Shown piece after piece: positions 45,590 to 59,316 of a stretch of 64,000 nt of DNA; the first letter of the stretch is position 1, and each line of letters starts with the position of its first letter. Source of the DNA: Siphonodentalium dalli (taxonomy: Eukaryota; Mollusca; Scaphopoda; Gadilida; Siphonodentaliidae). The notes below the pieces were generated by a model. The model was not told the DNA's origin, did not search any database, and saw nothing but the letters and a program-made list of their open reading frames with translations. The translations under genes and the position numbers were made by a program. Where the stretch lies: positions 64,884,609-64,948,608 of the forward strand of contig CP136066.1 of the NCBI GenBank assembly GCA_032622095.1, in the 5' to 3' direction.

Positions 45590-47320
45590 AAATAGGTTCA
45601 TATTGGGCTTAACTATTCAAATAGGTTCGTATTGGGCTTAACTATTCACATAGGTTCATATTGGACTTAACTATTCACATAGGTTCATATTGGACTTAAC
45701 TATTCACATAGGTTCATATTGGACTTAACTATTCACATAGGTTCATATTGGGCTTAACTATTCACATAGGTTCATATTGGGCTTAACTATTCACATAGGT
45801 TCATATTGGACTTAACTATTCACATAGGTTCATATTGGACTTAACTATTCACATAGGTTCATATTGGACTTAACTATTCACATATGTTCATATTGGACTT
45901 AACTATTCACATAGGTTCATATTGGACTTAACTATTCACATAGGTTCATATTGGACTTAACTATTCACATAGGTTCATATTGGACTTAACTATTCACATA
46001 GGTTCATATTGGACTTAACTATTCACATAGGTTCGTATTGGACTTAACTATTCACATAGGTTCATATTGGACTTAACTATTCACATAGGTTCATATTGGA
46101 CTTAACTATTCACATAGGTTCATATTGGACTTAACTATTCACATAGGTTCATATTGGACTTAACTATTCACATAGGTTCATATTGGACTTAACTATTCAC
46201 ATAGGTTAATATTGGACTTAACTATTCACATAGGTTCACATTGGACTTAACTATTCACATAGGTTCATATTGGACTTAACTATTCACATAGGTTCATATT
46301 GGACTTAACTATTCACATAGGTTCATATTGGACTTAACTATTCACATAGGTTCATATTGGGCTTAACTATGCACATAGGTTCATATTGGACTTAACTATT
46401 CAGATAGGTTCATATTGGGCTTAACTATTCAGATAGGTTCATATTGGGCTTAACTATTCACATAGGTTCATATTGGGCTTAACTATTCACATAGGTTCAT
46501 ATTGGACTTAACTATTCAGATAGGTTCATATTGGGCTTAACTATTCACATAGGTTCATATTGGACTTAACTATTCACATAGGTTCATATTGGGCTTAACT
46601 ATTCACATAGGTTCATATTGGGCTTAACTATTCACATAGGTTCATATTGGACTTAACTATTCACATAGGTTCATATTGGACTTAACTATCCACATAGGTT
46701 CATATTGGACTTAACTATTCACATAGGTTCATATTGGACTTAACTATTCACATAGGTTCATATTGGACTTAACTATTCACATAGGTTCATATTGGACTTA
46801 ACTATTCACATAGGTTCATATTGGACTTAACTATTCACATAGGTTCATATTGGACTTAACTATTCACATAGGTTCATATTGGACTTAACTATTCACATAG
46901 GTTCATATTGGACTTAACTATTCTCATAAGTTCATATTGGACTTAACTATTCACATAGGTTCATATTGGACTTAACTATTCACATAAGTTCATATTGGAC
47001 TTAACTATTCACATAGGTTCATATTGGACTTAACTATTCACATAGGTTCATATTGGACTTAACTATTCACATAGGTTCATATTGGACTTAACTATTCACA
47101 TAGGTTCATATTGGACTTAACTATTCACATAGGTTCATATTGGACTTAACTATTCACATAGGTTCATATTGGACTTAACTATTCACATAGGTTCATATTG
47201 GACTTAACTATTCACATAGGTTCATATTGGACTTAACTATTCACATAGGTTCATATTGGACTTAACTATTCACATATGTTCATATTGGACTTAACTATTC
47301 ACATAGGTTCATATTGGATT
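45590..47320 (+). repeat. 29-bp satellite, about 60 units
   Basis: Very uniform monomers of CATAGGTTCATATTGGAC plus TTAACTATTCA, with a GGGC/GGAC alternation in some blocks and a few changed monomers. High similarity between monomers suggests recent growth by slippage or unequal exchange. Not coding, and the spacing is far too short and regular for CRISPR. Confidence 0.97.
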
Positions 47321-47324
47321 TATT

Positions 47325-49980
47325 TGATTCTGAAATAAGCCCATAGTGAACTTATAACCGTTATTCAGTTGAATGGAGTTATTCAGTTGAATGGAGTTAT
47401 TCAGTTGAATGGAGTTATTCAGTTGAATGGTGTTATTCCGTTAAACGTCGGGGGCCGCAGTGAAAACACATTGTAAAGCGTGAATCTGGTAAGTCGTGTC
47501 GATGAAACAATGCAGATTAATAATGCCAATTTGGGCTTATTTTTTATGAAAATAGACCCATATTGGACTGTTTCAAAAACCGCGTGTATTGAGGTCAAAT
47601 AATGCCATTAAAATGAGCCCGTTATGCATGTGCATGTTCAATAGAACAGGCTGTCTATGCTGTGTTTGTTGCCAGTGGTATTCTGCTCCTTCCAAACGTT
47701 ACAAAAGTAGAAAATGTCTTTTCAAATGGGTTTATGTTTTATATATGTAGCCATGATTACTGGTGTATTCTTATTGACTTCACTGAATATCGACTATCAG
47801 AAATACTGAGCAGGAATAAGGCAAGTTCGAATATTTTCGACTTAGAATTTGACAACATTTTGGGAGCTGGTTAAAATTTGACCTAAATATTCACTTTGCA
47901 CTAATTTTATTCTGAAATAAGCCCATAGTGAGCTTATACCCGTTATTCAGTTGAATGGTGTTATTCAGTTGAATGGTGTTATTCAGTTGAATGGTGGTAT
48001 TCCGTTTAACGACGCGGGCCGCAGTGAAAACACATTATAAAGCGTGAATCTGGTAAGTCGTGTCGATGAAACAATGTAGATTAAAAATGCCAATATGGGC
48101 TTATTTAGTATGGAAATAGTCCTCTATAGTCACTACTGTTTTAAAAACCGCGAGTATTGAGGTCAAATAATGCCATTAAAATGAGCCCGTTATGAATGTG
48201 CTTATTATCAACAAAACAGGCTGCCTATGCTGTGTTTGGTGCCAGCGGTATTCGGCTCATATTGAAATGTTGCAAAAGTGGGAGATGCCTTTTCAAATGG
48301 GTTTATGTTTTATATATGTAGCCATGTATGGGATTATTGGTATATGCTTATTGACTTGAATATAGACTAGCAGAAATACCGGGAATAAGGCCTTGATAGC
48401 CCTGATAGCCACTGTTTGAAGTACATGCAATGGTGTTTAGAGTGGAATGTATAGACTCAATACTATCATTTATGCATGTGCCTTTGAAATGAAATGTACG
48501 AACAGTTGCTTGGAGTAGCTTAAAGATCAGCGAACCCAATATCTACACAGCTGGGCTACATGTACCGGTATACTATAATCATGAGTGTCCAACCTGGTGA
48601 TGCATATATTGTTCTCTACTCACTAATATGAGCATATCATACTCAGAAATGATGCATTTTGGTGAAGCATAGTACAAAACTAAGTGATAACATTCCAATA
48701 TCTTAATGTTTCCTAATTAATCCTTGGCAAATATGTTGATTTTAAAAATATTTGCATCACACACTTTTTCCGACCTCGAACCACCCAGCGCCCCTACCTA
48801 TGTGGACTTGTTCTGCGTACCCCTTCTGGTTGTTCGAGCAATATTTTATAAGGTTGGACATTTCTAACAGTTGGAAAAGTTTGAGATACCAGTTGGAATG
48901 TCCCCATTGGAGGGGTGCCAGTGGAAGGAATTATGTTAATTTGTGACTTTAGGTCTGGTTCAAGGGGGAGGGTGGATTCAGATTTTTTTTTAATTTCAAG
49001 GTGGACCCCAACGGGGATCCTACAGCCCCGCCCAATCTTTAGATAATAACAAACTTGGCGGGGAGTAGTAAATTGATTCCCATTTATTTACTTGTAGGGA
49101 TATTGAGCTAATATGTTCACGAAACATTCTTGATCAGCTGGACGAATTGATGTATAGGGTGTTTCTCTGTCTGATGGCTGTTTCAATTACGACAACAGCT
49201 TGACATACTAACATATGGAAACTAGACAATCTCAAATATACATTAATTTTAGAAAAGAATGTGAGAATACATTTCAGGAGTCGATGTAATCATATAATAA
49301 GCATATATATGAGGCACACATGGCTCTTGTCCATGGACAAACAATATTGAGATGTGCTAATCGGATGATGGAATATAAATATTTGTGTTTGTCTTTTGGT
49401 TAAGGTGCATTATCACTTTATTCCCCGATTGGAAATATTAGCCAACTATACACGTGTAGGTTTATGCCACATCCGACTTGACACCAAATTATTCAAGAGT
49501 GTTTTTGATAAAGTTTTCGCTCAGCAGGATCAGAATGACTTGGATATGGTTGTAGAATGGTCCACACCATGTATGTAATGCTAAGAACGAGCAATAAAAC
49601 TTCGTGAGCTCTCAAGATCCCTGCCTTACTCCTGCTGTTCCCATATTCCCAAAAAATATTCAAATTATTCCCAGTGTTGCGAGCATCCAGGAATGATGAC
49701 AGAATTTCCGACCACAATCAATCCGAACGGAAGAAGAGAACATGTCAATCCAGATTCAGTAATTGTCGTAAAAGATGCAATATTCCATAACTGTAAAAAA
49801 ATTTGGAAACCAAATAAGCATCATATTCAACAAATTATTTGTTCTTGGCGAGTTGATTTGTGGAACCTATTGCAAACCATGCACTAAGGAGGGAATAAAA
49901 TCATTTAAGAGGGCTGGTTCTTAATCCACTACGAACAAACATATTCAGCTATCTGGTAAATACTATAATTTTTCGGAACC
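47325..49980 (+). repeat. receptor-unit 5' block, copy of unit 4, with internal duplication
   Basis: Aligns with 38945-41130 and 56540-58790. Its first 550 bp (47325-47875) occur again at 47905-48440, and both start with short GTTATTCAGTTGAATGG tandem repeats (four, then three units). Diverged more than the other two copies. Confidence 0.75.
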
Positions 49981-49999
49981 AGCTATGCATCTATCTCTG

Positions 50000-50570
50000 A
50001 GGGTGTGTTTACATTGGTTTAGATCTGTATACAGATCTGTGTGAAGTCACGTGTCGCGGATTGTTGTGATCACAACGAGATTACTGATAGTGAACGCGCG
50101 CTCATCAGTACTATAGTAATTGATAGTTTACTATGAGTCGTGTCAGTTTAGGCCAGACAAAAAATCAATCAACTATCAGCAGACCAAACGATTTGATCTG
50201 TAGCGCGTCAGCATCAGTCGAATCTAAGAGAAGCAGGAGATGATGGGCCCGGCCGTGGGCTACTGCCACAGAAAGAGAGCGCACCGGCGTTTCGGACAAT
50301 TGTCTCAATGGTCGTATTCCATATGAAATACATGGGTTGAAATGACAAAGAAAGATTAAGCACATTCGCCAAGCCCGGGTAACAATTAATCAAATCAGAT
50401 TTGCCTGTCGTAATGCCTCGGTGTTGACCGTGAATTAATAATAACGGACACGATTTTTTTTTCGCACGAACGATTACCGTTTTCTTTCTGTGTGCATTTC
50501 TATATCAAACCGTTTACACTAGTATGCGTGTAGAAGTATGTACAGATCTACAGCAATGTAAATGCACCCT
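50000..50570. mobile_element. 571-bp TIR element (MITE-like DNA transposon), no transposase
   Basis: The ends are inverted over about 32 bp: GGGTGTGTTTACATTG..TAGATCTGTA on the left against TACAGATCTA..CAATGTAAATGCACCC on the right. The aligned stretches of units 3 (41155) and 5 (58795) run straight through (CCGTGAACCAAATAC), so this is a clean insertion in unit 4. Superfamily is unclear; the duplication at the target is at most 2-3 bp. The interior is less AT-rich than its flanks. Confidence 0.82.
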
Positions 50571-50689
50571 AAACCACATACTGTTGGGCCGTTTTTTCTT
50601 TCTTCGCAAAGGTTTAATCTCATAAACTGAAACATGTTGGCTAAGAGACTATTTATATACGGACCATATACATAGACCATAATGCAGCA

Positions 50690-51090
50690 GTTCGCTCAGA
50701 TACATTAACAGTGGGATCGTTAAAAACCGATTTGCGTGGAAATGTTGTCAGAAGTTCGCGGTTATAATTGAACCAGCGTGGAATAATGAACAATCTCAAT
50801 TATTGCTTCAATTTTACTTTTAGCCGTGAAAGCATGTCTTTCAAAATAATCGAACGGTCAAAACGTTGTCACGTGCGAATTGAAGTCTGCGCTGAATGGT
50901 TTAGTGGGATTTACTGCTACAACGCATTAGATGTTTAAACAACCAACATTTAGTTCGCTATGTAAGAATACCATTAAAAGCAACTGGCGACATCACAATC
51001 TCTTGTGAATAAAGGCTGATATTCGTGCATGCGAATAGGAGTCTGCGTTGTTTCGCTATACTAATATTAGAACAGATATGCGATTCGAAT
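50690..51090 (+). promoter_or_regulatory. conserved upstream block of GPCR copy 4
   Basis: Contains CGCTCAGATACATTAACAGT and GGGATCGTTAAAA, the GCAACTGGCGACATCACAAT phrase and GAATAAAGG where other copies have AATAAAAG. Confidence 0.42.
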
Positions 51091-52104
51091 GTGCAGAACA
51101 TTTCGACGCATATCGGTAACATGACAGGTATTATATCTACTACGGAAATGGATGTTCTTGTTAATAATTCCGAATCAACGGATAGTTCGGCTGAAAGCAT
51201 AGCTGGAAAATTGATATGGATAATATTCCCGCCAATAATATTGATAGTTGTTCTTACGGTAAACATTATATCGACTGTTGTATTTAGTCGGGGAAAAATG
51301 AGAAACGGAACAATGCCAGTATATTTGATCACGCTAGCAATAGTGGACTCATTATCAATAATAGTCGTGCTCTCTCGCGAATGGACAATTGCTGTCTTCG
51401 ACTGTGATATTCAACAGAGTTCAGACCTCGTTTGTAAAACATACCATTTCATGGTGTTTTTTCTTAATGATTACTCAGGGTGGACACTTGTGGCAATCAC
51501 TGCGGAGAGAGCTATCTCCATTCGGTTTCCCCACTCAAGGAAATATACCAAGAAGAGCGCAGCAACAACACTGGTGGTAATTGGAATCTGTCTCATCATA
51601 CTGAATTCTCACGTGATATATGCATCTCGGTTATTGGACACAGGTAAATGCAGACCAAACATATCTGCATCAGATTACAGATACTTCATGGACAATTACT
51701 GGGTCTGGATTAACATGGCAGCATTTTCTCTTATTCCTTTCCTACTCATTGTGGCCGGAAATTCTGTTATAATTCTGGAAACTCGCCGCACCAGGAATAA
51801 TTTTAAAGCATTTGCGAATAATACGGCAACGTCAGGAGTAAGACATGGATCTCGAGAGTTCACTAAGTTATTGCTGACTCTTAGCATAACGTACCTTGTG
51901 TGGACCTTGCCTATAACCATTCTCGTTGTCGTTGAGTTCGGCTTGCACGTCACTTTTTACGGCATTAAATTAGCAAGACCAATATTGAGTGTCCTGGCCG
52001 CATGTAACAACGCCTCGAACTTCTATCTGTATTGTTTAACTGGGTCGAAATTCAGAAAGGAACTCGTTGAGATGACGGCCTGCTTCCGTCGAAATGTCTT
52101 ATAA
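51091..52104 (+). pseudogene. class A GPCR, array copy 4, start lost and tail truncated
   Basis: The frame is open through all seven spans, but the codon aligned with the shared start ATG is GTG (51091). The first in-frame ATG is 51121 (..NMTGIIST), ten residues later, still before TM1. At the other end a 4-nt insertion (TTA TAA T) makes a stop at 52102-52104 right after FRRNVL, about 25 residues earlier than copy 1. TM1 carries VN where all the others have GN. AERA stands at the DRY position, VWTLP in TM6 and NNASNFYLY in TM7. The second extracellular loop has an added residue (CRPNISASDYRY). It may be a decaying gene or a divergent receptor using the second Met; the damage lies at the ends, so function cannot be excluded. 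Confidence 0.75.
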
Positions 52105-52479
52105 TATGGAAACGTTGGGACATATATACATGTAGTGGTTCGGTAAACGGAACATGCAGCTACATCACGAATATACACAAGACACAATCTACAGTCTAAA
52201 GACCCACTTGAAGATACACATTCCGATTTAACAAAATTAGTCAAATAAATTTCGTGAGCTTACCAAGCAAATTAAATTGAAAAACACTGGTCATCATCTT
52301 CATTCGCATGGCACAGTCATAGCGAACATCCACAAAAGCATAAATCAGTTTTATGTTGCAAAGTACAACACATATCAGTATTGAGAACGCGTTTTATTAT
52401 ATAAAGCTTATGTGAAGCAAAAGTTCGGATGCGCTTTTTATTAAAAACTATAATTGGAATTTTGCATATTTAATGGTGT

Positions 52480-53690
52480 AATGGTTTTAGGATTCTTGCG
52501 TAAATTATTTACCCTCCCAATCACACACAGATCTCCTGGCCATTCAAACTTTCGCCTACACGTGTGGATCTGTATGTGCTGTTGTACGACGAAACGAGTC
52601 ATCTGTGTTTTTTGACTCCGATATCTCTTAATTTTAGGACAACTGTGGATTTCTGTTACACTTAGGTGGAATGTGTCGACACCAGTTAAGATTTCGATAC
52701 ACTTGTTGAGTATTTAATGTATATACATATTGTGGACAGTTTTCTTTGCTTACTTGTTTTAATTAGTGGTCAATTCGAGGCTACATATTGTTTGTATCTC
52801 CGTGGAATAAGCGCGATCTCTGAGTCGCTATCATATTGGATCTATCCAGCCCCCATTCCGCGGTTTAAGTATTACAGGTCACAGTTCTGGGGTAGAGTTC
52901 TTTACAGTAGCATAAATTCCGAAGGCACAAGTTTGATAATCATATAGGACTAAGCCAATTTACATGAGCGATGACATATTAAAAGGACATGGCTCACTCA
53001 AGCTTCAAAATTAAGTCCACGTAATTTGGAATGAGCTATGTATAAAATACACGAAATACTGATATATCGGCTTCACTGAGAAATAATTTCCATGGGCACA
53101 GTCATTTTCCACCTATTATCAATGTTTCGTACAGAAGTGATAGAAATGCTCTTTATTTATACGATATCAGGAACAAACTATCACTGAACGTCCTTTGTTG
53201 TTCCATGCCATGCAAATAATTGTTTTATACGCCCTTTTGAACAAAAATGTATTATGTAATAACTCTCTTCGTCTGTCTGTCTGTCTGTCTGTCCGTCCGT
53301 CCGTTAACAGTTTTGGTTTCCGATCGATAACTATTGTTTGGATTATTTGATCTGAACCATATTGTGTATTTCCCAACTAAAAATACAGCAATCGGGGAGG
53401 TAAATGTGTTAGAGAGTCGGGGAGCGAGTGCAAGAACTGAAAGTAACTGGCCTTCACCTGATACATGTGACACGTTATCAAAGGATGAAATCTAGTTTAT
53501 TTGATTTGTACATCATCCAATTAACTTAAACTGGTGAATTAATGGGGGAATGGATTTTTGTGAGTGGGAAATTTATTTAACTAGCTGCTGTAGTTATGGG
53601 TTTTTCCAGGTACAATTTAGCTGTGGGATAGCCCTGTCCTACATTTGGGGATTTATTTTAAATAGTAAACACATGATCTATGATTTGGTT
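52480..53690 (+). repeat. 3' part of receptor unit 4, duplicated in tandem (partner 53686-56220)
   Basis: The 3' flank repeat, the GAGCGATGACATATTAAAAG stretch, a (GTCT)n/(GTCC)n run, and GAACTGAAAGTAACTGGCC occur here and again, spread over 53686-56220 with extra material between. No gene. Confidence 0.72.
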
Positions 53691-56220
53691 TTAGGATTCC
53701 TGCGTACATTATTTATCCTGCCAATCACACGCAGATCTCCTGACCATTCAAACTTTCGCCTACACGTGTGGATCTGTATGTGCTGTTGTACGACGAAACG
53801 AGTCATCTGTGTTTTTGGACTCCGATATCTCTTAATTTTAGGACCACTGTGGATTTCTGTTACACTTAGGTGGAATGTGTCGACACTAGTTAAGATTTCG
53901 ATACACTTGTTGAGTATTTAGTGTATATACATATTGTGGACAGTTTTCTTTGCTTACTTGTTTAAATTAGTGGTCAATTCGAGGCTACAGATTGTTCGTA
54001 TCTCCGTGGGATAAGCGCAATCTCTGAGTCGATATTATATTGGATCTATCCAGCCCCCATTCCGCGGTTTAAGTACTACAGGTCACAGTTCTGGGGTAGC
54101 ATTCCAAATATGGAATTTTCAATATTTGAGTTCTATATATGGAAGTCATGAATATTCAAAAGCTCCATATGTGGAATGCTACTCCAGAACTTGACCTGTA
54201 GCACTGAATGCGCGGAACGGGATTGGATGTATCCAATATGATAGCGACTCAGTGATCTCGCTTATATAATATTGTTTACATATTTCAAACACTTCGAGGA
54301 CGAAGTTGTATATATTGAAGATATAATCGGAAACTTTAATCCTGTCTTCGATGTACTCACTTACCACAAATTCCCTTATAGGAAATGTTCCTAAAACTAA
54401 ACCGAATTTATTATCTGAACTTGTCATTGCCCACCAACTGTTGTGAATACTTAGACATTCGGCAAACCATATCACTCAAATGTGATGTATTGTTGTTATG
54501 CTAAAACTTGTCAAATGTTGTTATATGAAGCTCAATTAATTCAATTCAATTCATTCAATCGCAGAATCATGGAACTTCACCATATAATCCCCAGTTAACG
54601 TCCACCCCTGTGATGTACATTTATATTTCAGTCACAATTATAAGGACCCAAAACACACGCGGTGCATTAGTAAATGTGCAAAAATATAAAAGTCTGTAAA
54701 ACATAACTGTTAAGCCATAAATGAGAACGGGCATGGGTAAATAGATAAACTTATATTCATTATTGATAGTTCACCAATGACGAAATTTCATGTGTTGAAA
54801 CCAGTGTTATGCAAAATAAACTGTTACAGTGATTTGTCAACATACATCGCTTATCGTATAACAAGTTCAAAAATAATAGTCTGAATATGACTTTAGTATA
54901 AAGCTTTGGTATCTTATTGCAATAACTGGTCTTCTATCCGTAATTCCACTCTGACAATGATTTTGACATGCGAAATCACATTATTGGAGAGTTATTAATC
55001 ATGAAATAATGATGATTGTTGTGTTACAGACTTTTATGTTATTTCCCATGAACCTAATTCGAATGCCGTGTGTCCATTTAAAGTACACCGACTGTTTGGT
55101 ATGTTTAGTACGTACTGGGGTGCTATATATACTTGAATGGCCACAATCAACCTTCGTTTAGTTCTCAGATCAGTCACTACAGTCACATACGTGTAACAAG
55201 CACTACTGTACTACTGTCCTTATTTTATTCAGGGACACGGATAGCCACCTATACACAAGGGGTAATAGGGCACTTTACAGTAGCATAAATGCCGAAGGCA
55301 CAAGTTTGGTAATCATATAGCACTGAGGCAATTTCCATGAGCGATGACATATTAAAAGTACATGGCTCATTCGAGCTTCAAAATTATGTCCACGTAATTT
55401 GGAATGAGCTATGTGTAAAATACACGAAAACTGATATATCGGCTTCACTGAGAAATACTTTCCATGGGCACAGTCATTTTCCACCTATTTTTAATGTTTC
55501 GTACAGAAGTGATATAAATGCTCTTTATTTAAACGATATCAGGAACAAACTAACACTGAACGGCCTTTGTTGTTCCATGCCATGCAAATGATTGCTTTAT
55601 ACGCCCTTTTGAAAAAAAATGTATTATGTAATAACTCTCTTCGTCCGTCTGTCTGTCCGTCCGTCCGTTAACAGTTTTGGTTTTCGATCGAGAACTCTTG
55701 TTTGGATTATTTGATCTGAACCATATTGTGTATTTCCCAACTAAAAATACAGACCAAGTTCGTATATGGGTTCCGTCCAATTATTTTTACATGAGTTACG
55801 GCTCTTTTTCGACAGAATTTGACCGTCTGTTAACAGTTTTTGTTTCCTACCGATAACTCCAGTTTGGATTATTTGATCTGAACCAAAGTTGGTATGTGTA
55901 TTTCCCAGCTAAAGCCATCGGGAAGATAAATGTGTTACAGAGTCGGGGAGCAAGTGCAAGAACTGAAAGTAACTGGCCTTCACCTGATACATGTGACACG
56001 TTATCAAAGGATGAAATATAGTTTATTCGATTTGTACATCATCCAAATAAATTAAACTGGTGAATTAATGGAGGAATGGATTTTTGTGAGTGGGAAATTT
56101 ATTTAACTAGCTGCTGTAGTTATGGGTTTTTCCAGGTACAATTTTGCTGTGGGATATCCCTGTTGTACACTTGGGGATTTATTTAAAATAGTAAACACAT
56201 GATCTATGATTTGTCAGGCA
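53686..56220 (+). repeat. tandem partner of 52480-53690
   Basis: Carries the same landmarks in the same order, plus about 1.2 kb (54100-55290) that aligns with units 2 and 3, including a single 31-bp unit at 54596-54627. It appears to be the fuller version, the other being shortened. The stretch 56221-56539 holds nothing recognised. Confidence 0.68.
54596..54627 (+). repeat. single-copy seed of the 31-bp minisatellite (unit 4)
   Basis: One unit (GTTAACGTCCACCCCTGTGA..) followed by TTTATATTTCAG, as in unit 3. Confidence 0.8.
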
Positions 56221-56539
56221 TTATTGTGATCAACTGGTGTCAATCTAGCTGGGTAAACATCACTGGAGTGGCCTGCTGGATTCAATTCAGTGAATTGGGC
56301 TGAACGTTAACACCGTTGTTCATGGTAAACCATTTAGTTTAGTGATTCATTTTGATACAAGGTCAAGTTCGAATATGAGTTACGGCCCTTGTTCAACTTA
56401 GATTTTGACCGATTTAATAACATTTCGGTTCCGACTGATAAAACATGTGTTTCCCAGCTAAAACTACAAGCCAAGTTCGAATATTTTGGACTTAGAATTT
56501 GAACACATTTTGGGAGCTAGTTAAAATTTTACCTAAATA

Positions 56540-58860
56540 TTCACTTTGCACTTATTTGATTCTGAAATATGCACGTAGTGAGCTTATACCCGTTATTCCG
56601 TTGAACGTCGCGTGCCACAGTGAAAACCCATTATAAAGCGTGAATCTGGTAAGTCGTGTCGATGAAACAATGTAGATTAATAATGCCAATATCGGCTTAT
56701 TTAGTATGAAAATAGACCCATATTGGACTGTTTCAAAAACCGCGTGTATTGAGGTCAAATAATGCCATTAAAATGAGCCCGTTGTGCATGTGCATGTTCA
56801 ACAGAACAGGCTGTCTATGCTGTGTTTGTTGCCAGCGGTATTCTGCTCCTTCCAAAGTGTTACAAAAGTAGGAAATGTCTTTTCAAATGGGTTTATGTTT
56901 TATATATGTAGCCATGATTACTGGTGTATTCTTATTGACTTCAATATCGACTATCAGAACTACTGAGCAGGAATAAGGCATTGATAGCCAGTGCCATTGG
57001 GAGTGGAATAAATATACTCAATACTATCATTTATGCATGTGCCTTTGAAATGAAATGTTTGAATAGTTGCTTGAAGTAGCTTGTAAATCAGCGAACCCAA
57101 TAGCTACACAGCTGTGTTACATGTATCGGTATAATATAATCATGAGTATACAACCTGGTGAGGCATACATTGCTCTATAGTCACTAATATGAGCGTATCG
57201 TACTCGGAAATGATGCATATTGGTTAAGCATAGCACAAAACTAAGTGATATAATTCCAATATCTAAATGTTTCCTAATTAATCTTTGATAATATGTGTTG
57301 ATTGGAAAGAAAAAAATTGGATCACACATTTTTTCGGACCTCGAACCGCCCACCACCCACTCCCTGTTTGTGGACTTGTTCTACAGACACCCCCCCCCCC
57401 CCCTCCTGAATGTTTGAGAAATTGTTCTAAGGTTGGACATTTCTACCAGTTGGAAAGTTTGAGGTACTAGTTGGAATGTTCCAACGGGGGTGTTTGCAAA
57501 TGGAAGGAATTCTGTTAAGTTATTATTTTGGGTCTGATTCAAAGAGGTGGGTGGAACAGGAAAATTTAAATTTCAAGGTGGACACTCCCTACGGGGATCC
57601 TATAGCCCCGCCCAATCGTTAGATAATAACACTTGGCGTGGAGTAGTAAATTGATTCCTATTTATGATTGTTAGGGATATTGCGCTAATAAGTTCATGAA
57701 ACAGTCTTTATCAGCTGGACAATGGTATGCATAGCGTGTTTCTGTTTGCTGTCTGTTTTAAGTATGTGAACAACCTAACATATACATTAAGAAAAGAATG
57801 TGAGAATAATTTCAGAAGTCGAAATATTCATTTAATAAGCATACTAATATATGATAGTCGGGTACAGAGAAGGCGAGACAACGCTATTGTGTTTATTTGT
57901 CATTCTCTTGATTTCCGTTTAACTACGACATGTGTGTACAAGCAGTCCCAAATTAAAATATTTCCGCCCAGGAAAATCTCTACTTTCACATCGTTGTTCG
58001 GTCATTCGGTTAGCAGAAAGCTGGATTATTCCTCTTAGATACAAGTTCAGTATGCCACACGTTGGCCACACAACTTCTGAGCAGCTTGATCGTGTAAATG
58101 CGTAGGCGTCATGGTCACGTGAATCAGATGCGTTTCGTTGGCAATGGCAACACACGTTACAATTTACATGTATATATGTGTGTCTGTTCTGGCTATTAGC
58201 CAACTATACACGTGTAGGTTTATGCCACATTCTACTTGACAAACAATTATTCAAATATTCTTGAATCCAGTTTTCGCTCATCAGGATCCGAATGACATTG
58301 CATGGTTATTGTTGTATGATGGTCCAAACCATGTATGTAATGCTAAGAGACAGCCATATAGCTTCATTGGCTTCCAAGATCCCTGCCTTGCTCTGTTCCC
58401 GCTGTACCCATATTATTCGCAAAACATTCAAATTCTCCCTAGGGTGACGAGATTCCAGAATGATAACGGAATTTCCTACCACAATGAATACGAATGGAAC
58501 AAGTGAAAATTCTCACATGTCAATCCAGATCCAGTGATTGTCGTGAAAGAGGCAATATATTCCGTAACTGTAAAAATATTGGAAACCAAATAAGCATCAT
58601 ATGATTCAACAAAAGATTTGGTTCTTTATGGCAAAAGAACCGTTCTGTTCTTGGTGAGGTGATTTGTGGAACATATTACAAACCACCAACGAATCAAATC
58701 CTTTAAAACTCCTGGTTCTTAGTCCACAAAGGACCAAAATATTCAGCTATCTGGTAAATACTATATACGGTTCCAGTTATGGATCCATCCGTGAACCAAA
58801 TACTTTTGGGGCGTTTTTGTTTACTTCGCAAAGGTTTAATCTCATAAACTGAAGCCTGTT
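56540..58860 (+). repeat. receptor-unit 5' block, copy of unit 5
   Basis: Close match to 38945-41250 along its length, including the poly-C run near 57390. It leads into the upstream block of GPCR copy 5. Confidence 0.82.
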
Positions 58861-58901
58861 GGCTAGGAGTCGATTTATCACCATTGTGCAGTAATCCGCT
58901 C

Positions 58902-59316
58902 AGATACATCAACAATGGGATCGTTAAAAACCCTTTGGCGTGGAATTGTTTTCAGAAGTTCGCAGTCATAATTGAACGATCGTGGAATAATGAACAATGA
59001 CTCGTTTAGCTTCCAATTATTGTGAGTCCGTTGCAAGCTTCAATTTGACTTTTAGTCTTGAAAGCATGTCTATTAAAAGCATCAATGTCAATAAAACGTT
59101 GCCACATGCGAACTGAAGTCTGCACTGAATGGTTTAGTGGAATTTACTGCTACAACGCGTTAGATGTTTAAACAACCAACATTCAGCTCGCTATGTAGAA
59201 CACCAATAAAAGCAACTGGCGACATCACAATCTCTTACGAATAAAAGTTGATATTCATGCATGCGTATCGGGGTCTGCGTTATTTCGCTTCATAAGAACA
59301 GACATACGCTTCGAAC
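58902..59316 (+). promoter_or_regulatory. conserved upstream block of GPCR copy 5
   Basis: Nearly identical to 20772-21187, and here the homology continues leftwards (TTCGCAAAGGTTTAATCTCA near 58826) into the unit block, showing which side is the fuller version. Confidence 0.45.

Noticed and set aside
45590-47320. CRISPR-like regular repeat
   Set aside because: Monomers abut directly with no unique spacers and the context is animal DNA; this is a satellite.
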